This document shows, piece by piece, positions 21,776-32,500 of a DNA stretch of 64,000 nt. A model generated the notes under the pieces. The model did no database searches, was not told the origin of the DNA, and saw only the letters and a program-made list of their open reading frames with translations. The stretch lies in contig NC_071355.1 of the NCBI RefSeq assembly GCF_943734655.1, positions 94,681,449 through 94,745,448 of the forward strand, given 5' to 3'. The stretch's first letter is position 1. Each line of letters begins with the position of its first letter. The stretch comes from Sabethes cyaneus (Eukaryota > Arthropoda > Insecta > Diptera > Culicidae). A program made the position numbers and the translations under genes.

Positions 21776-23346
21776 TGGGATTATTGTCATTTATTTTATC
21801 AAATTCTTATCTCTTTGTTTCCCGTCTGAAAAATAGCTGGTGGCGATAGCATTCATATAATGTAGATATAATTAATTCGAAGCAGGTTGGTAAAAATATG
21901 AAACATAATGCACGTTTTATTAAAATATGAAGCACTCGCGAATCAGCTTTCCAATTGCAATTATGCTTCAAATATCTACATTCCATTTCAATGTAACGCT
22001 ACAGTAACAGGGTATCATTACCCATTTTGCAAGACACACTTCTTTTCACTAAAAATCGCTAACGTCACTGAAACGCTGTTTTGTAGACTGTTTCGAGTTG
22101 CGTAAGCGTAGATTTTGCTCACCATCATGGGTTCCCCTTTCCGAGCGACTGTGCCATGTGATTTCGAAATTGCTTGAATTTTCGGCAATCAGCAAAATGG
22201 TTAGCTCGTTTCGAAATTATCAGTATAACGTAATTATTAATTGCTCTAATTGTGGAAAACTCATCTAATTAAAGAGATGAACAAACCATCTGCTGGCGAT
22301 TTGATTGTTGTGTGCTGTGCTGTCGTTGTTCGATCTGATTCGCATGCTGCCCAAAATTGATTGCGTTTCCTGCAATGCATTGTTAATTTTCGCACAGAAA
22401 ACGCGAACAGAACATAAACGGTGCAAAACGGAGCCCATTATGAGGGGCAGTATGTATCACACGTGTATAGTATTGTTCATGCTGCCGTCAGTAAACAGTA
22501 CCAGAAAAATCAATAAATAGCCTTCTGCGGAGCAAACTCGTCAAAATGGCACTGCTGTGCGGTCGAGTCGAGTACGACCTCTCGATTCGAGCCCCATCTG
22601 ATGGAGTTTAATGCACACATAGCCGATCACGTGGTGTACCGATTTGATAGTTTGCGCGTAGCAAAGAAGAATGTGCAGTAAAATCCACAATAATGATCTA
22701 TCGTGCGTGGTATCGGTAATTTGGAAGATTTTCTCTTTTTAATTTTCGATAAATAATTTTATTAGCGAAACAACAGCGATACAGCGAAAAAAGTGGCAGC
22801 TGGCAGAAGGAAAACGCTACGCCAATAATTGTAGTTTATGCCAAGTTAAACGCGAGCTTTTTGACGTAGCGCTGAACTTCGATTTCAGTTTCACAATCGT
22901 TTGCAGTAGCTATCTAGCTTCTTTTTTTCATAGGGAATGTTTGTTCGTGGGATAAAAGATTGTTCGTGTATTCGAACGTTTTGTGCTTTTCTATCATCGA
23001 AAGGAGAGCGAGTGATCGTTTAGGAATAGCGAGACGATACGATTACGTACCGAGGCGAAAACGCGCATCTATTACAATAATTTACTCCTGGCTGATTTTG
23101 GTGAGCCCATATTAACAGTAGTAACAGTAGGTCATGATTTGAAGTTTCTTCTACACTTTACTTATATTGAACTATTGTAAATGATTACGTTTGCATGCGT
23201 AATTAGTATGGGTAAAATATATCGACGCCATTTCTTACCTACTGATGTACTAGCACTTATTTCAAGAGGGGTGCTATAGACTCCGGCATTTTTTCGGCCA
23301 TTTGATAACGTCGGCATATTAAAATGAAATGCACATTAATGCATAC

Positions 23347-24290
23347 TTACTCACTTACTTACTTAAGCCGTCTTAAGACAAAGCCTGCTGAACAAGGTTT
23401 CTCCAGTTTACGTGCTACTTGCTAGAGCTACGCGACGTCATGGTTCATCCTCCGCCTCCATACTCCATTCTCCTGTACGCCGCCGAAGGTCGTTCTTAGC
23501 ACTCGTCTTTCGAAAACTCCGAGCACTCGCAGGTTCTCCTCGAGCATTGTTCATGTTTCATGCCCGTAGAGAACTACCGGTCTAATAAGCGTCTTGTACA
23601 GTTTATACGAGGGCTTAGTGTGCTCGACCGCAATTGCTTGTGAAACCCACTTCAGCTGATAATATGACTCCAAATCTCACGGCTGGTATCACTGTCCGCC
23701 GTTACCAGTGAGTCAAACCGATAATATCCATGTCATCGACAAAGCAGACGAATTGACTAGATTTGTAAAAGATCGTGCCCCGCGTGTTGATATCCACTCG
23801 GTTCATAACACCATCACCATGAGAGACCATCACATTGACGAAGCTCTCTGTATGATTCTAATGAACTTGACAATCCACCCGAAATCCAAACACAGCACTG
23901 TGTACCATCCATCGTAGATTGAATCAGTTTGATGAGTTTCCTAGGAAAACTGTTTTTGATAGCTCTTTACGGTCAATAGTATCATTTGCGGCTTTGAAGT
24001 CAACGAACGGGGGAACACTGTATGCACGGCCCTTTTGAAGGATCTGCCGCGGTGTAAATATTTGATCCGTTGTAGATCGACCTTCGACGAAGCCGGCTTG
24101 ATAAGTTCCCACAAACATGTTCGTAATTGGTGATAGTCGCCGGAAACTGATTTGGGACAGCACCTTGTAAGCGGCATTGAGAACGGTGACTGCTCGATAG
24201 TTCTCACAATCTAACTTGTCGCCCTTTTTATAGATCGGGGAGATAACCTCATCTTTTCACACCTCCGGTGTTCCGTGTCCCAAACTCTAA
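23347..24290 (-). pseudogene. RTE-like LINE, 3' part with internal deletions
   Basis: Same family as 62776-64000. On the - strand it reads GTYQAGFVEGRSTTDQIFT and FVDFKAANDTIDRKELSK, the conserved RT blocks QAGFxxGRSTxDQIFTLRQ and FVDFKAAYDTIDR. Downstream segments match 62800-63720, but a block between about 23700 and 23850 is missing. The 3' end is an (AAGT)n tail (CTTACTCACTTACTTACTTAAG at the low-coordinate edge, as seen on the + strand). Stops and deletions show it is dead. Confidence 0.8.
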
Positions 24291-25527
24291 CAATTAGCCA
24301 TAGTATTAAATTATGAAATAATCTTCGTACCCCAGCAATTTTCTTCAGTTGCACAGCAAACTATGAACTCTATGATCCCGTCGTGGGAATACAGCTAAAC
24401 CGAAATGTATGATTTCTCACGTAACGTTTCAAAACCAAACGTTTATTTAGAAAAATGAAACATTATCTTCGTCTCTCCAGTGGAAAGTTTCCACTTTTCC
24501 GCTTATAACGGCGATACAAATGCACTTGAAGGCATTTGCTTTGCTGCCATTATTAGCAGGCCAATCATTAGGAAAATTTGCGTTGAAATGCATTTATTAC
24601 GCTGTGCAAATCAGAAAAGAAAGATACCATGTTTCTTAGCAAGGTCCTTTTGAAAAGTAACGCGACTCTGGTTAGACTTTAGTTTGACTTCAAACATTTT
24701 TCAACAAGTGTCTTTTACAGAGACTATATGGTCTACAAAGGCGTCAAGGCAGAAGGAACTCAAAAACTTCTAAATTTTGAATCAAAACGAAAAGTCCTAT
24801 CATAAATAAACAAAACGTACTGTACTGTACTAGGTAGCCACGTTTTTGCAGACAACATTCAAGCATTCGTGTAAATAAAACATCACAATGTTTTACGGTA
24901 TTATTTTCAAATATTAACCAGATCTGAGTGAATAATACCGGTACTGGCAGCAGATTCTGGCTACTGTCAAACGCACAGAGGAAGGATAGGGTTGCCATTC
25001 CCTTGTAAATCAAGGTAACTTTCCGCTTTGATTCAAAATTTAGCGGCTTTTGAGAGCCTGAGCCCCCTGTAGTCTATTATCGACTCTGTAAAGTCTTCAC
25101 AGATGATTAATGTATATGTGTTTCGGATATATCTTTCTGTCAACTGTACTTTTTTATTTTATGAAAACCATTAAAAACCTCATGAGCTTTTATAAATAAA
25201 GAAATGTATAAGTATATAATAATTTGATACTTGATGGTCTTGATCAAGGTTAGTCAAGAGAGGTTTTCTGATGTTCAAATTTGTATTTCACTCCCGCTGG
25301 CTTACCCTTGACGATCACCGAAAATTTCAAAGCGGAAACTATTGAATTATAAACAACGTCGATGGTTGCTAACCACTTCTGTTCTACAAACTGTGAAAAC
25401 TAGATCACCTATTTTAACTCACCTTGGTCTTGATGTTTATTAGTATGTAACAATTGTAAACAAAATATCAAAATTTAAACGTGCTCCGATTTTGTTCAAA
25501 TTTTGTGTAAGGCTTCGAATGACATTA

Positions 25528-25960
25528 AAGTCTAGTTTCAAGTAAAATTTCAAATCCAATTTGAAGTCCAATTTAATGTTCAATTTCATGCCAATTTCAA
25601 ATCCAATTTGAGTCCAATATCAAGTCAAATATTAAGTTAAATTTTAAATAAAATTTTGTGTCTTATTTCAATGGTACCTTTGATTTTAAAATTAATTTTA
25701 AGTGCGTGTTCAAGTCCAATTTTAGTCTTATTTAAAGTTCAATTCAATGTGTCACTTCAAGTCCAGTTTCATACCTAATTTCAACTCGCATTAGAAGTTT
25801 TAACCCAGGTCCAATTTTGAATCTAATTCAAAGTCCGATTTTCAATTTAATGTGAGAATAGGCTTGACGTCTAAATTGGCCCAAATATAGGTCCACTTTC
25901 ATTCCAATTTCAAGCCGAAATGCAAGAGTCATTTTAGGTCCAATTTTAATTTTAGAATTC
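25528..25960. repeat. Degenerate 12-bp-unit minisatellite
   Basis: The unit AAGTCCAATTTC or a near variant recurs throughout (CAAATCCAATTTGAAGTCCA, AATTTCATGCCAATTTC, GTTCAAGTCCAATTTTAG and so on). Units diverge strongly, so the array is old. No long open frame results. Confidence 0.75.
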
Positions 25961-26284
25961 TAGGTTCAAGTAAGTCCTGGGTCCTGCCTTCTCTATGAAA
26001 TTTAATGTAAAACATCCTTGTAGTGCAACCTGGAACTCCGGAGTTTTAAACTTAATCGGCCGGTAGTATTAGGATAAGTAAATAAATTGCGTAAAAATAA
26101 ACCCTGAAAGGTTGGTGCCCAATCTTCTGTTTCGGTCTTGTCGCGCTAGTGAGTGATGCGAATTACATACAAACTACATTTTTTTCCATGTGTGGACTCA
26201 TCACTACGACCAGTATAGTTGATCTATTGTGATATCGCCCGGGTGTTTGCTGTATAAACCTGCACTGCATCTCTTTTTACTATA

Positions 26285-26668
26285 ATCGCTATTGAATGAG
26301 CGATATGCTTATTAAATTGTATGCGTGCTTGTGTGTATTGGGGTTTACCCTTCCTTCAAAGCTTGATCTACTTTACCCACTTATTCCTCGCTGCCAGTTA
26401 TTATCCCATATTATAGCCGCCCCTAGCGAGGACTCATTCATACCTCTGACCAGTACACTTAACTATAGGAGGGACATTTGCACTGTCAAGAGGCTTCAGA
26501 GGGTAAATATAGAATTCAGCATGAAGGAAGGGTAAATGGATGGGCCTGAGAATTAACCCATGCTAAAGTCACTTGACATCGAATGGCTTGATTCTACTAA
26601 GATTCGAACCCACGACCACTCGCTTGTCAAAGCAGACTCGTTAACCTTGCGGCTACGGAGCCCCCCTA
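26285..26668 (-). mobile_element. tRNA-derived SINE with tail
   Basis: On the - strand it begins GGGGGGCTCCGTAGCCGCAA, with an A-box-like segment (GTAGCCGCAAGGTTAACG), then a B box GTGGGTTCGAATCTTA complementary to about 26597-26612. It then runs to AGCATGGGTTAATTCTCAGG and a longer unique tail toward 26285. The pol III boxes are good, but the head lacks a full cloverleaf, so it is a SINE rather than a tRNA gene. The 5' edge at 26668 is clear; the 3' edge is approximate. Confidence 0.65.
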
Positions 26669-27027
26669 AAAACTACACTACACTACAAAAACTACATATT
26701 ACTTAGTATTATTTATGGATTGTTTTTTCGATATCGACAAAAGAAAAAGATAATGTTATGAAAACCACTATTTCACTATTTTTCATAACATAAAAGTCTT
26801 CTTGGTTTTAATACTTGCTTTGAATATGACGAAAAGAATATGCTCGGAGCAAATAGATAAAAATTTTGAGCTGTGATTTTTGCTACTCCCACTTTTTTAT
26901 GAAAGTTGGATGGCTTGTGCAATTTAGGAAAAACATCGTGCATTTTACGTCTCAGTTACTGTCGTGATACAGTCGTGCATTTTACCTTGCAGTTACTGTT
27001 AGACTTTGGCTCTAAGAGTCAATAGGA

Positions 27028-27155
27028 TTGTGGCACTAACCCCGCTATTGTCCTGTACTATTAACAGCTGGCTCATAAGTCTAAATTTAAAAAACAGAAG
27101 GTCAAGTTTCGAAATCGGTATGTAGCACCTAAGCTTTGCTTTTCTTAGACTTTTT
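27028..27155 (+). mobile_element. SINE 3'-tail fragment
   Basis: CCCGCTATTGTCCTGTACT, AACAGCTGGCTCATAAGTC, AAGGTCAAGTTTCGAAAT and ATGTAGCACCTAAGCTTTGC match the SINE tail at 3805-3912 and the tails of the tRNA-headed copies at 4085 and 41390. Confidence 0.5.
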
Positions 27156-27321
27156 TAAACGTGTTGCGATAAAGTGATAAGCAATATCGGACCCAAGAGC
27201 GGGTGTTTACTCTATTCAGATTTCATATTTGATGCGAGAAACCTTTGTTGATTTGTGTTTATATTTCATTGCTGGACTGGACAAAAGGGCTTGACTGCAA
27301 AATGTGTCTAGAAACTAGGCA

Positions 27322-28268
27322 TAGGGGAACTGTGGGTAAGACGAACAGGTGGTTGATTCTACTAGTTAAGCACTAAAATTCGTAAATGTTTTGATGGGCA
27401 TCCAACTATCTTGCTATCTCATGATGTCTGAACGTTTCCATCATCATTTAGAACTTTCCTATTTTGATAAAGTGCAGAAAAACTAAAAATTGGAAAGAAT
27501 ACTGCGTCTGGATGTAACTTTTTTCCAACGAAATTAAGCTTTTTGAGTGGTTTAATTCCAAAATGTTGCCCATAGCATGAAGTATTTCGATTGAATACCT
27601 TTTCAAGCAACGTCTGCATTGAAATAATATGTAATTTTATTTGCGTATGAAAAATTGTGAACACTTTAAAAAAATGTATAATGATGGGGTGAAATGGACA
27701 ACTGCTAGTGTGGATAAGACGGTCAATGAACATATTATAATAAAATGGTCGATTTTGCTTCTTAGTGATATCTCAAGCATATAAATGAAAATTTAACCGG
27801 CAAACGTGAACTTCAAACAAATTAGCAGCGGCCAGGCATGAAACAGTTTTTGGAATGCTTGGTCATATTGCCGCTGCCAAACAATTTTCTATTGGCTGCC
27901 TCTATTGGGAGGGGGTGGACTGCCCCCTTCATTTTTTGCACGCTACACTACCATATTTTACGTATTCAATCTGTTAAGGGTCAAAAATAATAATATGCTC
28001 TCAGTGGGGGCGATTTACAATACCTGTCCATCTAACCCCCACACATTGTCCGTTTCACCCGCAGCACTAAAAAAGTTCACTTTTTCGGACCATTTTTAAT
28101 ACTCAAAATACACATTGAAAAACATTTTTTGCTAAATATTTCACTAGCTGCTTTTGAAAACAATATATTGAACTGAAGTGAACTGCATTTAGATTTTATA
28201 AATCATAAGTTCTCTGTATTATATTAGCTGTTCTTCTTAACCTGTTCGTCTTACCCACAGTTCCCCTA
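27322..28268. mobile_element. 947-bp non-autonomous DNA transposon with 29-bp perfect inverted ends
   Basis: Both ends read inward TAGGGGAACTGTGGGTAAGA, then CGAACAGGT, with no mismatch over 29 bp. TA is the outermost dinucleotide on both sides. Related motifs (GTGTGGATAAGACGG near 27708; CATCTAACCCCCACACATT near 28030) lie inside. Interior frames (27419-27733 on -, 27905-28099 on +) have no transposase signature. The perfect ends suggest recent movement compared with its neighbours. Confidence 0.85.
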
Positions 28269-28281
28269 CGTCTAGACGATA

Positions 28282-28680
28282 GGCATACGGAAGTTAGGCA
28301 TAAAGGACGTTTGATATAATAGATGATGGACCTAGTGATGTCTGTTAATCTTTCGATTAATTCAACTAATCGAATAACTATAAAAATATTCCAATAATTT
28401 TTAATCGAATACTGCCAGCACGAGTGGTTGAATTAATCGAATAGTTCAAAGGAAATAATATGAATGCGAATAATCCCCGAATAATGGTCGCTAATCGTTC
28501 ATAATCGTTCGATTAATCGAATTAATGAAAAAAATATTCGAATATTTCTAATCGAATACCACTAGCACGAATAGTTGAATTAATCGATTAGTGCAGACAA
28601 CGCTCGCCGATCAATCGGTAATCGAATAATTGAAAATTTCGGACATCACTTGATGGACCGTAGGCATAATGGGCGTTAGG
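28282..28680. repeat. ATTCGATTAA-rich repeat inside a TAGGCAT-rich repeat
   Basis: Two related units, about 28345-28450 and 28500-28600, share TAATCGAATAC.ACTAGCACGA-like sequence and GAATTAATCGA. A third fragment (AATTTTTAATCGAATACTGC) is at 62745-62770. The flanks carry repeated TAGGCATAA.GG..GTTAGGCATA at 28282-28310 and 28668-28686, suggesting one repeat inserted in another. Confidence 0.45.
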
Positions 28681-29023
28681 CATAGTTTACAAAATTTGGC
28701 TTTCCTATGAATACATACTTGAGCCAATCATCACTCCACCACAATTCAATGAGAACTGGGGTCACTCATTTAGCATAAAGTCATTTGACATAAGGGATAA
28801 GGTTTGATTAACAAGTTGGAAAGAAACATCAAACTAACTTAGATCACCATTCTTGTTATCAGTCTATCATTATCAAAAATTTCATTCTGCCTTGCAAGTT
28901 CATTTTATGCAGGAATAATTGCAGGCAAATTCTATCATATTTGAATATAATAGTATACAAATAATGTGAAAGCTTTCAGTAGACATCATCACTCAGACTG
29001 ACGGTAATTCGGTTTGCTTTCAG

Positions 29024-29142
29024 GGAATTGTACACGATATTGGAGCGGCACAAATTTACCAAATCGTCACACGGAAAACTGCAGGCGATGTGGCTTGAAG
29101 CACACTATCACGAAGCGGAAAAACTACGCGGTCGACCGCTAG
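29024..29142 (+). CDS. optix: Optix exon 2: second half of SIX domain
   Basis: The acceptor TTGCTTTCAG|G restores codon 96 as AGG (Arg). The exon then encodes residues 97-135: ELYTILERHKFTKSSHGKLQ and AMWLEAHYHEAEKLRGRPL, the C-terminal half of the SIX domain. It ends CTAG|GTACGT, leaving phase 1. The helix content and the LQAMWLEAHY and EAEKLRGRPLG blocks are invariant in Six3/6 proteins. This 119-bp exon has no counterpart frame on the other strand and no stop in the used frame. Confidence 0.95.
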
Positions 29143-30426
29143 GTACGTATAGTTTTTGTTGAAACATTTTCTCTCATTACGAGCGATCGTTTAGTTATAT
29201 ACAGCCCTAGTAACAACCTACTAATTCCAACGAGTTGTCCTACATTTCACTGCTTTAAAAAAAAACTACCGTTCCCCTTTATTGTGTTATCATTGTAGAA
29301 GCAAGTTTTAATTTTCTATTCCAGCAGAATAAATTGTAATAAAGAAGACAAATTGTGATTCGAAATAGATTGTTCTATTTCACTTTGTTGTTGACATTTT
29401 CATGTTGAAAAAATGTTACGTTCTATATGCAGCTTAATTTGCGACAAAAAGAAACCAAGGGTAATGGGTCGTGACCGTCGGTTATATTTATTTACAAACA
29501 ATAATGTTGATTTGACAAATTGTTTGCTCGAATCCTCTGTTGGTCACGGGATAATTTTCCTTTTCCGCGTTTTACACAAGTTACTGCCTTTTTTTATTTT
29601 TCAATCGACCAATTTGGTGCGGGTACTTTCACTATTTCTACGATCCCGGCATAACGCAGAGAATATAAAGTTGATGAGCCATTATTACGGGTGTATGTTT
29701 TTGCACTTTTTATCACGCTTTAACGGGTACCCCTTTGTTAGTGTGACTTGAGACCGAGAAACCAGTGTCGCTTCCATTTGAAAACTATAAAAAAAATTGT
29801 CAGCCGACAGTAGATGGATGTACCTATAATTTTCCATGCCAGCTCTACTGTCGGAGCGGCATTTGAAAGTTATCATTCCTTGGCGTCGAATACTTGTTCG
29901 ATACTACCTGTCATTTCATGTGACTAACGACAGGGTAATGAATTATGTACTCAGTTTTTTTTTATCATATTTAAGTCTGCCACAATTAATCGGAAATGTT
30001 ATAGCTGTTTGTAGCGTTTTATCCATCAACTCTGATGGAATATTATTATGATTGCTATTGTAAATTAGATGTTTATAGAGCCGACGTCTGCTTAAAAAAA
30101 CACATAATGGTAATTAAACTAACCTGTAGTTATCATCTTGTTCTAAAACCACACTATGGCTTCAGTTCCATAGCACCACCTCACCTAATAATTTCCATGG
30201 ATAAAAAACCCAGTCGCTGTGCTGGTCAGTTAAAGTGATGAATTGATTTTCAATTTCCTGCTTAACCTGTAAACTGCTCGATGTTTTACACACGCTACCC
30301 ACAGAAACCAAACCCAGCAGTAGCAAAAAAAGCAATTTTCACTTTTCCTAACCTTGCATTTTTCTCTCTCGTTTCTTTCCTGTCGTGATGTCTTCCACCG
30401 GACCACCGTTTCGCGGCTGGCTGAAG
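29143..30426 (+). other. optix: Optix intron 2 (1.3 kb)
   Basis: The intron runs from GTACGT to GGCTGGCTGAAG. Open frames inside (29413-29751 and others) lack any motif. A small hairpin with an 11-bp perfect stem, CCGACAGTAGA with TCTACTGTCGG, lies at 29804-29854. No transposon ends were recognised. Confidence 0.85.
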
Positions 30427-30676
30427 GTCCCGTCGATAAGTATCGCGTCCGGAAAAAATTTCCGTTGCCCCGGACAATCTGGGACGGCGAACAGAAGACC
30501 CACTGCTTCAAAGAGCGAACGCGGAGCCTGCTGAGAGAGTGGTATCTGCAGGATCCGTACCCGAATCCGACCAAGAAGCGGGAACTGGCGCAGGCCACCG
30601 GTCTCACGCCGACACAGGTGGGAAATTGGTTTAAAAATAGACGCCAACGGGATCGAGCCGCAGCGGCCAAAAATAG
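30427..30676 (+). CDS. optix: Optix exon 3: homeodomain
   Basis: The acceptor CTGAAG|GT completes Gly136, and residues 137-218 follow. After PVDKYRVRKKFPLPRTIWDG come helix 1 (FKERTRSLLREWYLQ), helix 2 (NPTKKRELAQATG) and recognition helix 3 (TPTQVGNWFKNRRQRDR, with WFKNRR at 203-208). The GEQKTHCFKERTRSLL segment and QDPYPNPTKKRELA identify the Six3/6 (Optix) class and exclude Six1/2 and Six4/5. The exon ends AAAATAG|GTAAGT in phase 2, so codon 219 (Arg expected) and the variable C-terminal tail are encoded further on. That exon was not recognised in this window. Introns after SIX-half, SIX and homeodomain leave each domain border at a junction. Confidence 0.96.
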
Positions 30677-31900
30677 GTAAGTGAATTTTTCTGTACTTTT
30701 CTTCTCGCACCGGGAGACTATCATGTCGCGGGGCTAGGACGGTCGAGATTTCTCTCGTTCGCGTATGACCGTTTCTTTGCGGTGGTGGAAAGGTGTGACT
30801 TTTTGTCGTTTTATGTCCCGTTTGCTCAATTTAGTAATGGTAACTTTCCTGTTCCTGTTCAAGTGTTTTTTTCACTCGTTCTGCGGAACATCCAGGAAAT
30901 GTGCAAACGAATCCCTTTTCATGCGACTTCCTTTCCAGATAGGAGCCTTATACTTTTTTTTATTCTACCGTCTTATTTCCCTGTAGTGGCAGTGAAATCA
31001 ATGTTACCGCCAGGTAAAAATGGTAGCACGAAATGCTATCGTGACTGGTTTGGTATTGGTGTAATCACGTTAGCACGTAGTACCAGAAAGTAGGAAACAA
31101 TATTAGAGGGAGAACAGAACGAGGATGCTTACAGGGATTAAAATACATTACAAATGCAAATTTTGGTAAGGATTCGGTATAGAAACATATAGCAGCAACT
31201 GAATAGACGTTAAAATACGTTTCCAGTATATGATTTTGCAACAGTTTGTATTGCGTTTTTTCTCCTTATGCGCAGTAAAGCGTTTTGTTCACCCTTAACG
31301 CAATAAAAATAGTTAGCAGAGTTATGCTTTCAACCATTCCTGGATTACATAAGCTTGCAAGCTTTCATGAAGGTAGGGTCTCTGTATGTGTTTTTAATAA
31401 CGAGCTATAAACCATTACTCAGTGACACATTTATTTACGTTCAAAATGGCTCGCTGTACTGGAGTCATAATGGAAGGTATTATGATAGTTGGTGGTTGGT
31501 TTACGTTTAGATTTTATGCATATATTTTATACCCAAATGTGCTAAGTAATTCGATAATTAGGTACAGTGATAAATGGGCGCTTGTTATAAGCTCTGGTAT
31601 CAAATATGGGCAGAGCGAGAAAAAAATCACGATACATGATTTATTACGTCTCTACAAACAATTTATTTGAATAGTAACTTATTCAACTGTTAGATAGCTA
31701 ATTACCGGTAAACAAGCCCGTGCAAAGCTATTGTACAATAAGTATGTTCGCCGAGGTTGTTATATCCTATCATGCTGATTATTTCGTTTTCCGCGTGAAA
31801 AGCGGAAGAGAGGAGACACGAAGAGAATCGCTTATTGTCACATAGGTCTATTTAAAAATTACCCGAATTTTTGTAGCATTTGTAGCATGTAAAAGCATGC
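30677..31900. other. Start of optix intron 3; nothing else recognised
   Basis: The interval begins with the GTAAGT donor of optix exon 3. Frames at 30765-31093 and 31422-31670 are Phe/Ser-rich and unrecognisable. No repeat matched elsewhere in the window. Confidence 0.5.
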
Positions 31901-31904
31901 ATGC

Positions 31905-32500
31905 AAGTATGGAGTTCCTCAAGGTAGAATATTGGGGCCTTTGTTTTTCTCATTGTTCTTTAATTATGTTGCGATTCTGCTGGAACTCGGCTGCAAGTTA
32001 GTTTACGCCGATGGCTCAAACTGTTTGCTACGACAGGTAATGAAGACGACTCCTACCGATTTCAAGATTTGCTCAATCTATTTGCTGAATGGTGCCGACG
32101 GAATCGTAATTTAGTTTGGTTGCAACGAAGATTCATCCGACTTGCTTTACGACATCTCCCATGGCGGCATCCTCATGAACTACCACCTTACCCGAATAGA
32201 TGTCGTCTACTTGCCTCGACACCCTTGAGTATAGATTCAAATTGCATCAGGCCATAATCGTAGTTAAATCCATCAACGGCAAAATAGATTCTCTAAATGG
32301 GTATCCTTGCCTAGCTTCCGGGCATCGCAGCGGACATTACGCTCAACTGATTTGCTGCAAATACCGTTTCATCGGACGCCTTCAGAGCTTATGAACCGGT
32401 CACGGAAGGCATCAGCATGTTGTCAAAAGTCAAAGAACTGTTCGGCTTCGGTGTGCTTTCCCAATAATTTGCGCAGAAGACAAGAAGACCCTATTTTACT
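31905..32500 (+). pseudogene. Jockey/CR1-type LINE reverse transcriptase remnant
   Basis: It reads YGVPQGRILGPLFFSLFFN, then LELGCKLVYADGSN, where the catalytic YADD has become YADG (codons 32004-32015). Next come LLNLFAEWCRRN, RFIRLALRHLPWRHPHELPP and NRCRLLASTPL. In other frames follow LHQAIIVVKSINGKIDS, the ASQRTLRSTDLLQIPFHRT block and a short end. The order is that of a LINE RT C-terminal half, but large pieces are missing and frames shift at least three times. It belongs to a different family from 8200-9230. Confidence 0.75.

Larger units (their letters stand above)
13125..29023 (+). other. optix: Optix intron 1 (15.9 kb)
   Basis: The intron runs from GTGGGT at 13125 to TTGCTTTCAG at 29014-29023. 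It contains the transposons listed separately. Intervals such as 13125-14640, 17400-18050, 21180-23340 (apart from the repeat at 21540) and 24290-25520 show no coding segment or named repeat. The stretch 22260-23100 is less AT-rich and not repeated in the window, so it is a place where enhancers might lie. All frames inside (for example 20961-21269) are interpreted as chance or repeat-derived. Confidence 0.85.

Noticed and set aside
26580..26668. Possible tRNA gene with good A and B boxes
   Set aside because: There is no complete cloverleaf, and a long SINE-like tail follows. Classified as a SINE.
30230..30724. 164-codon frame on the - strand opposite optix exon 3
   Set aside because: It is the antisense shadow of the homeodomain exon. 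Its protein is Arg/Ser-rich without a domain.
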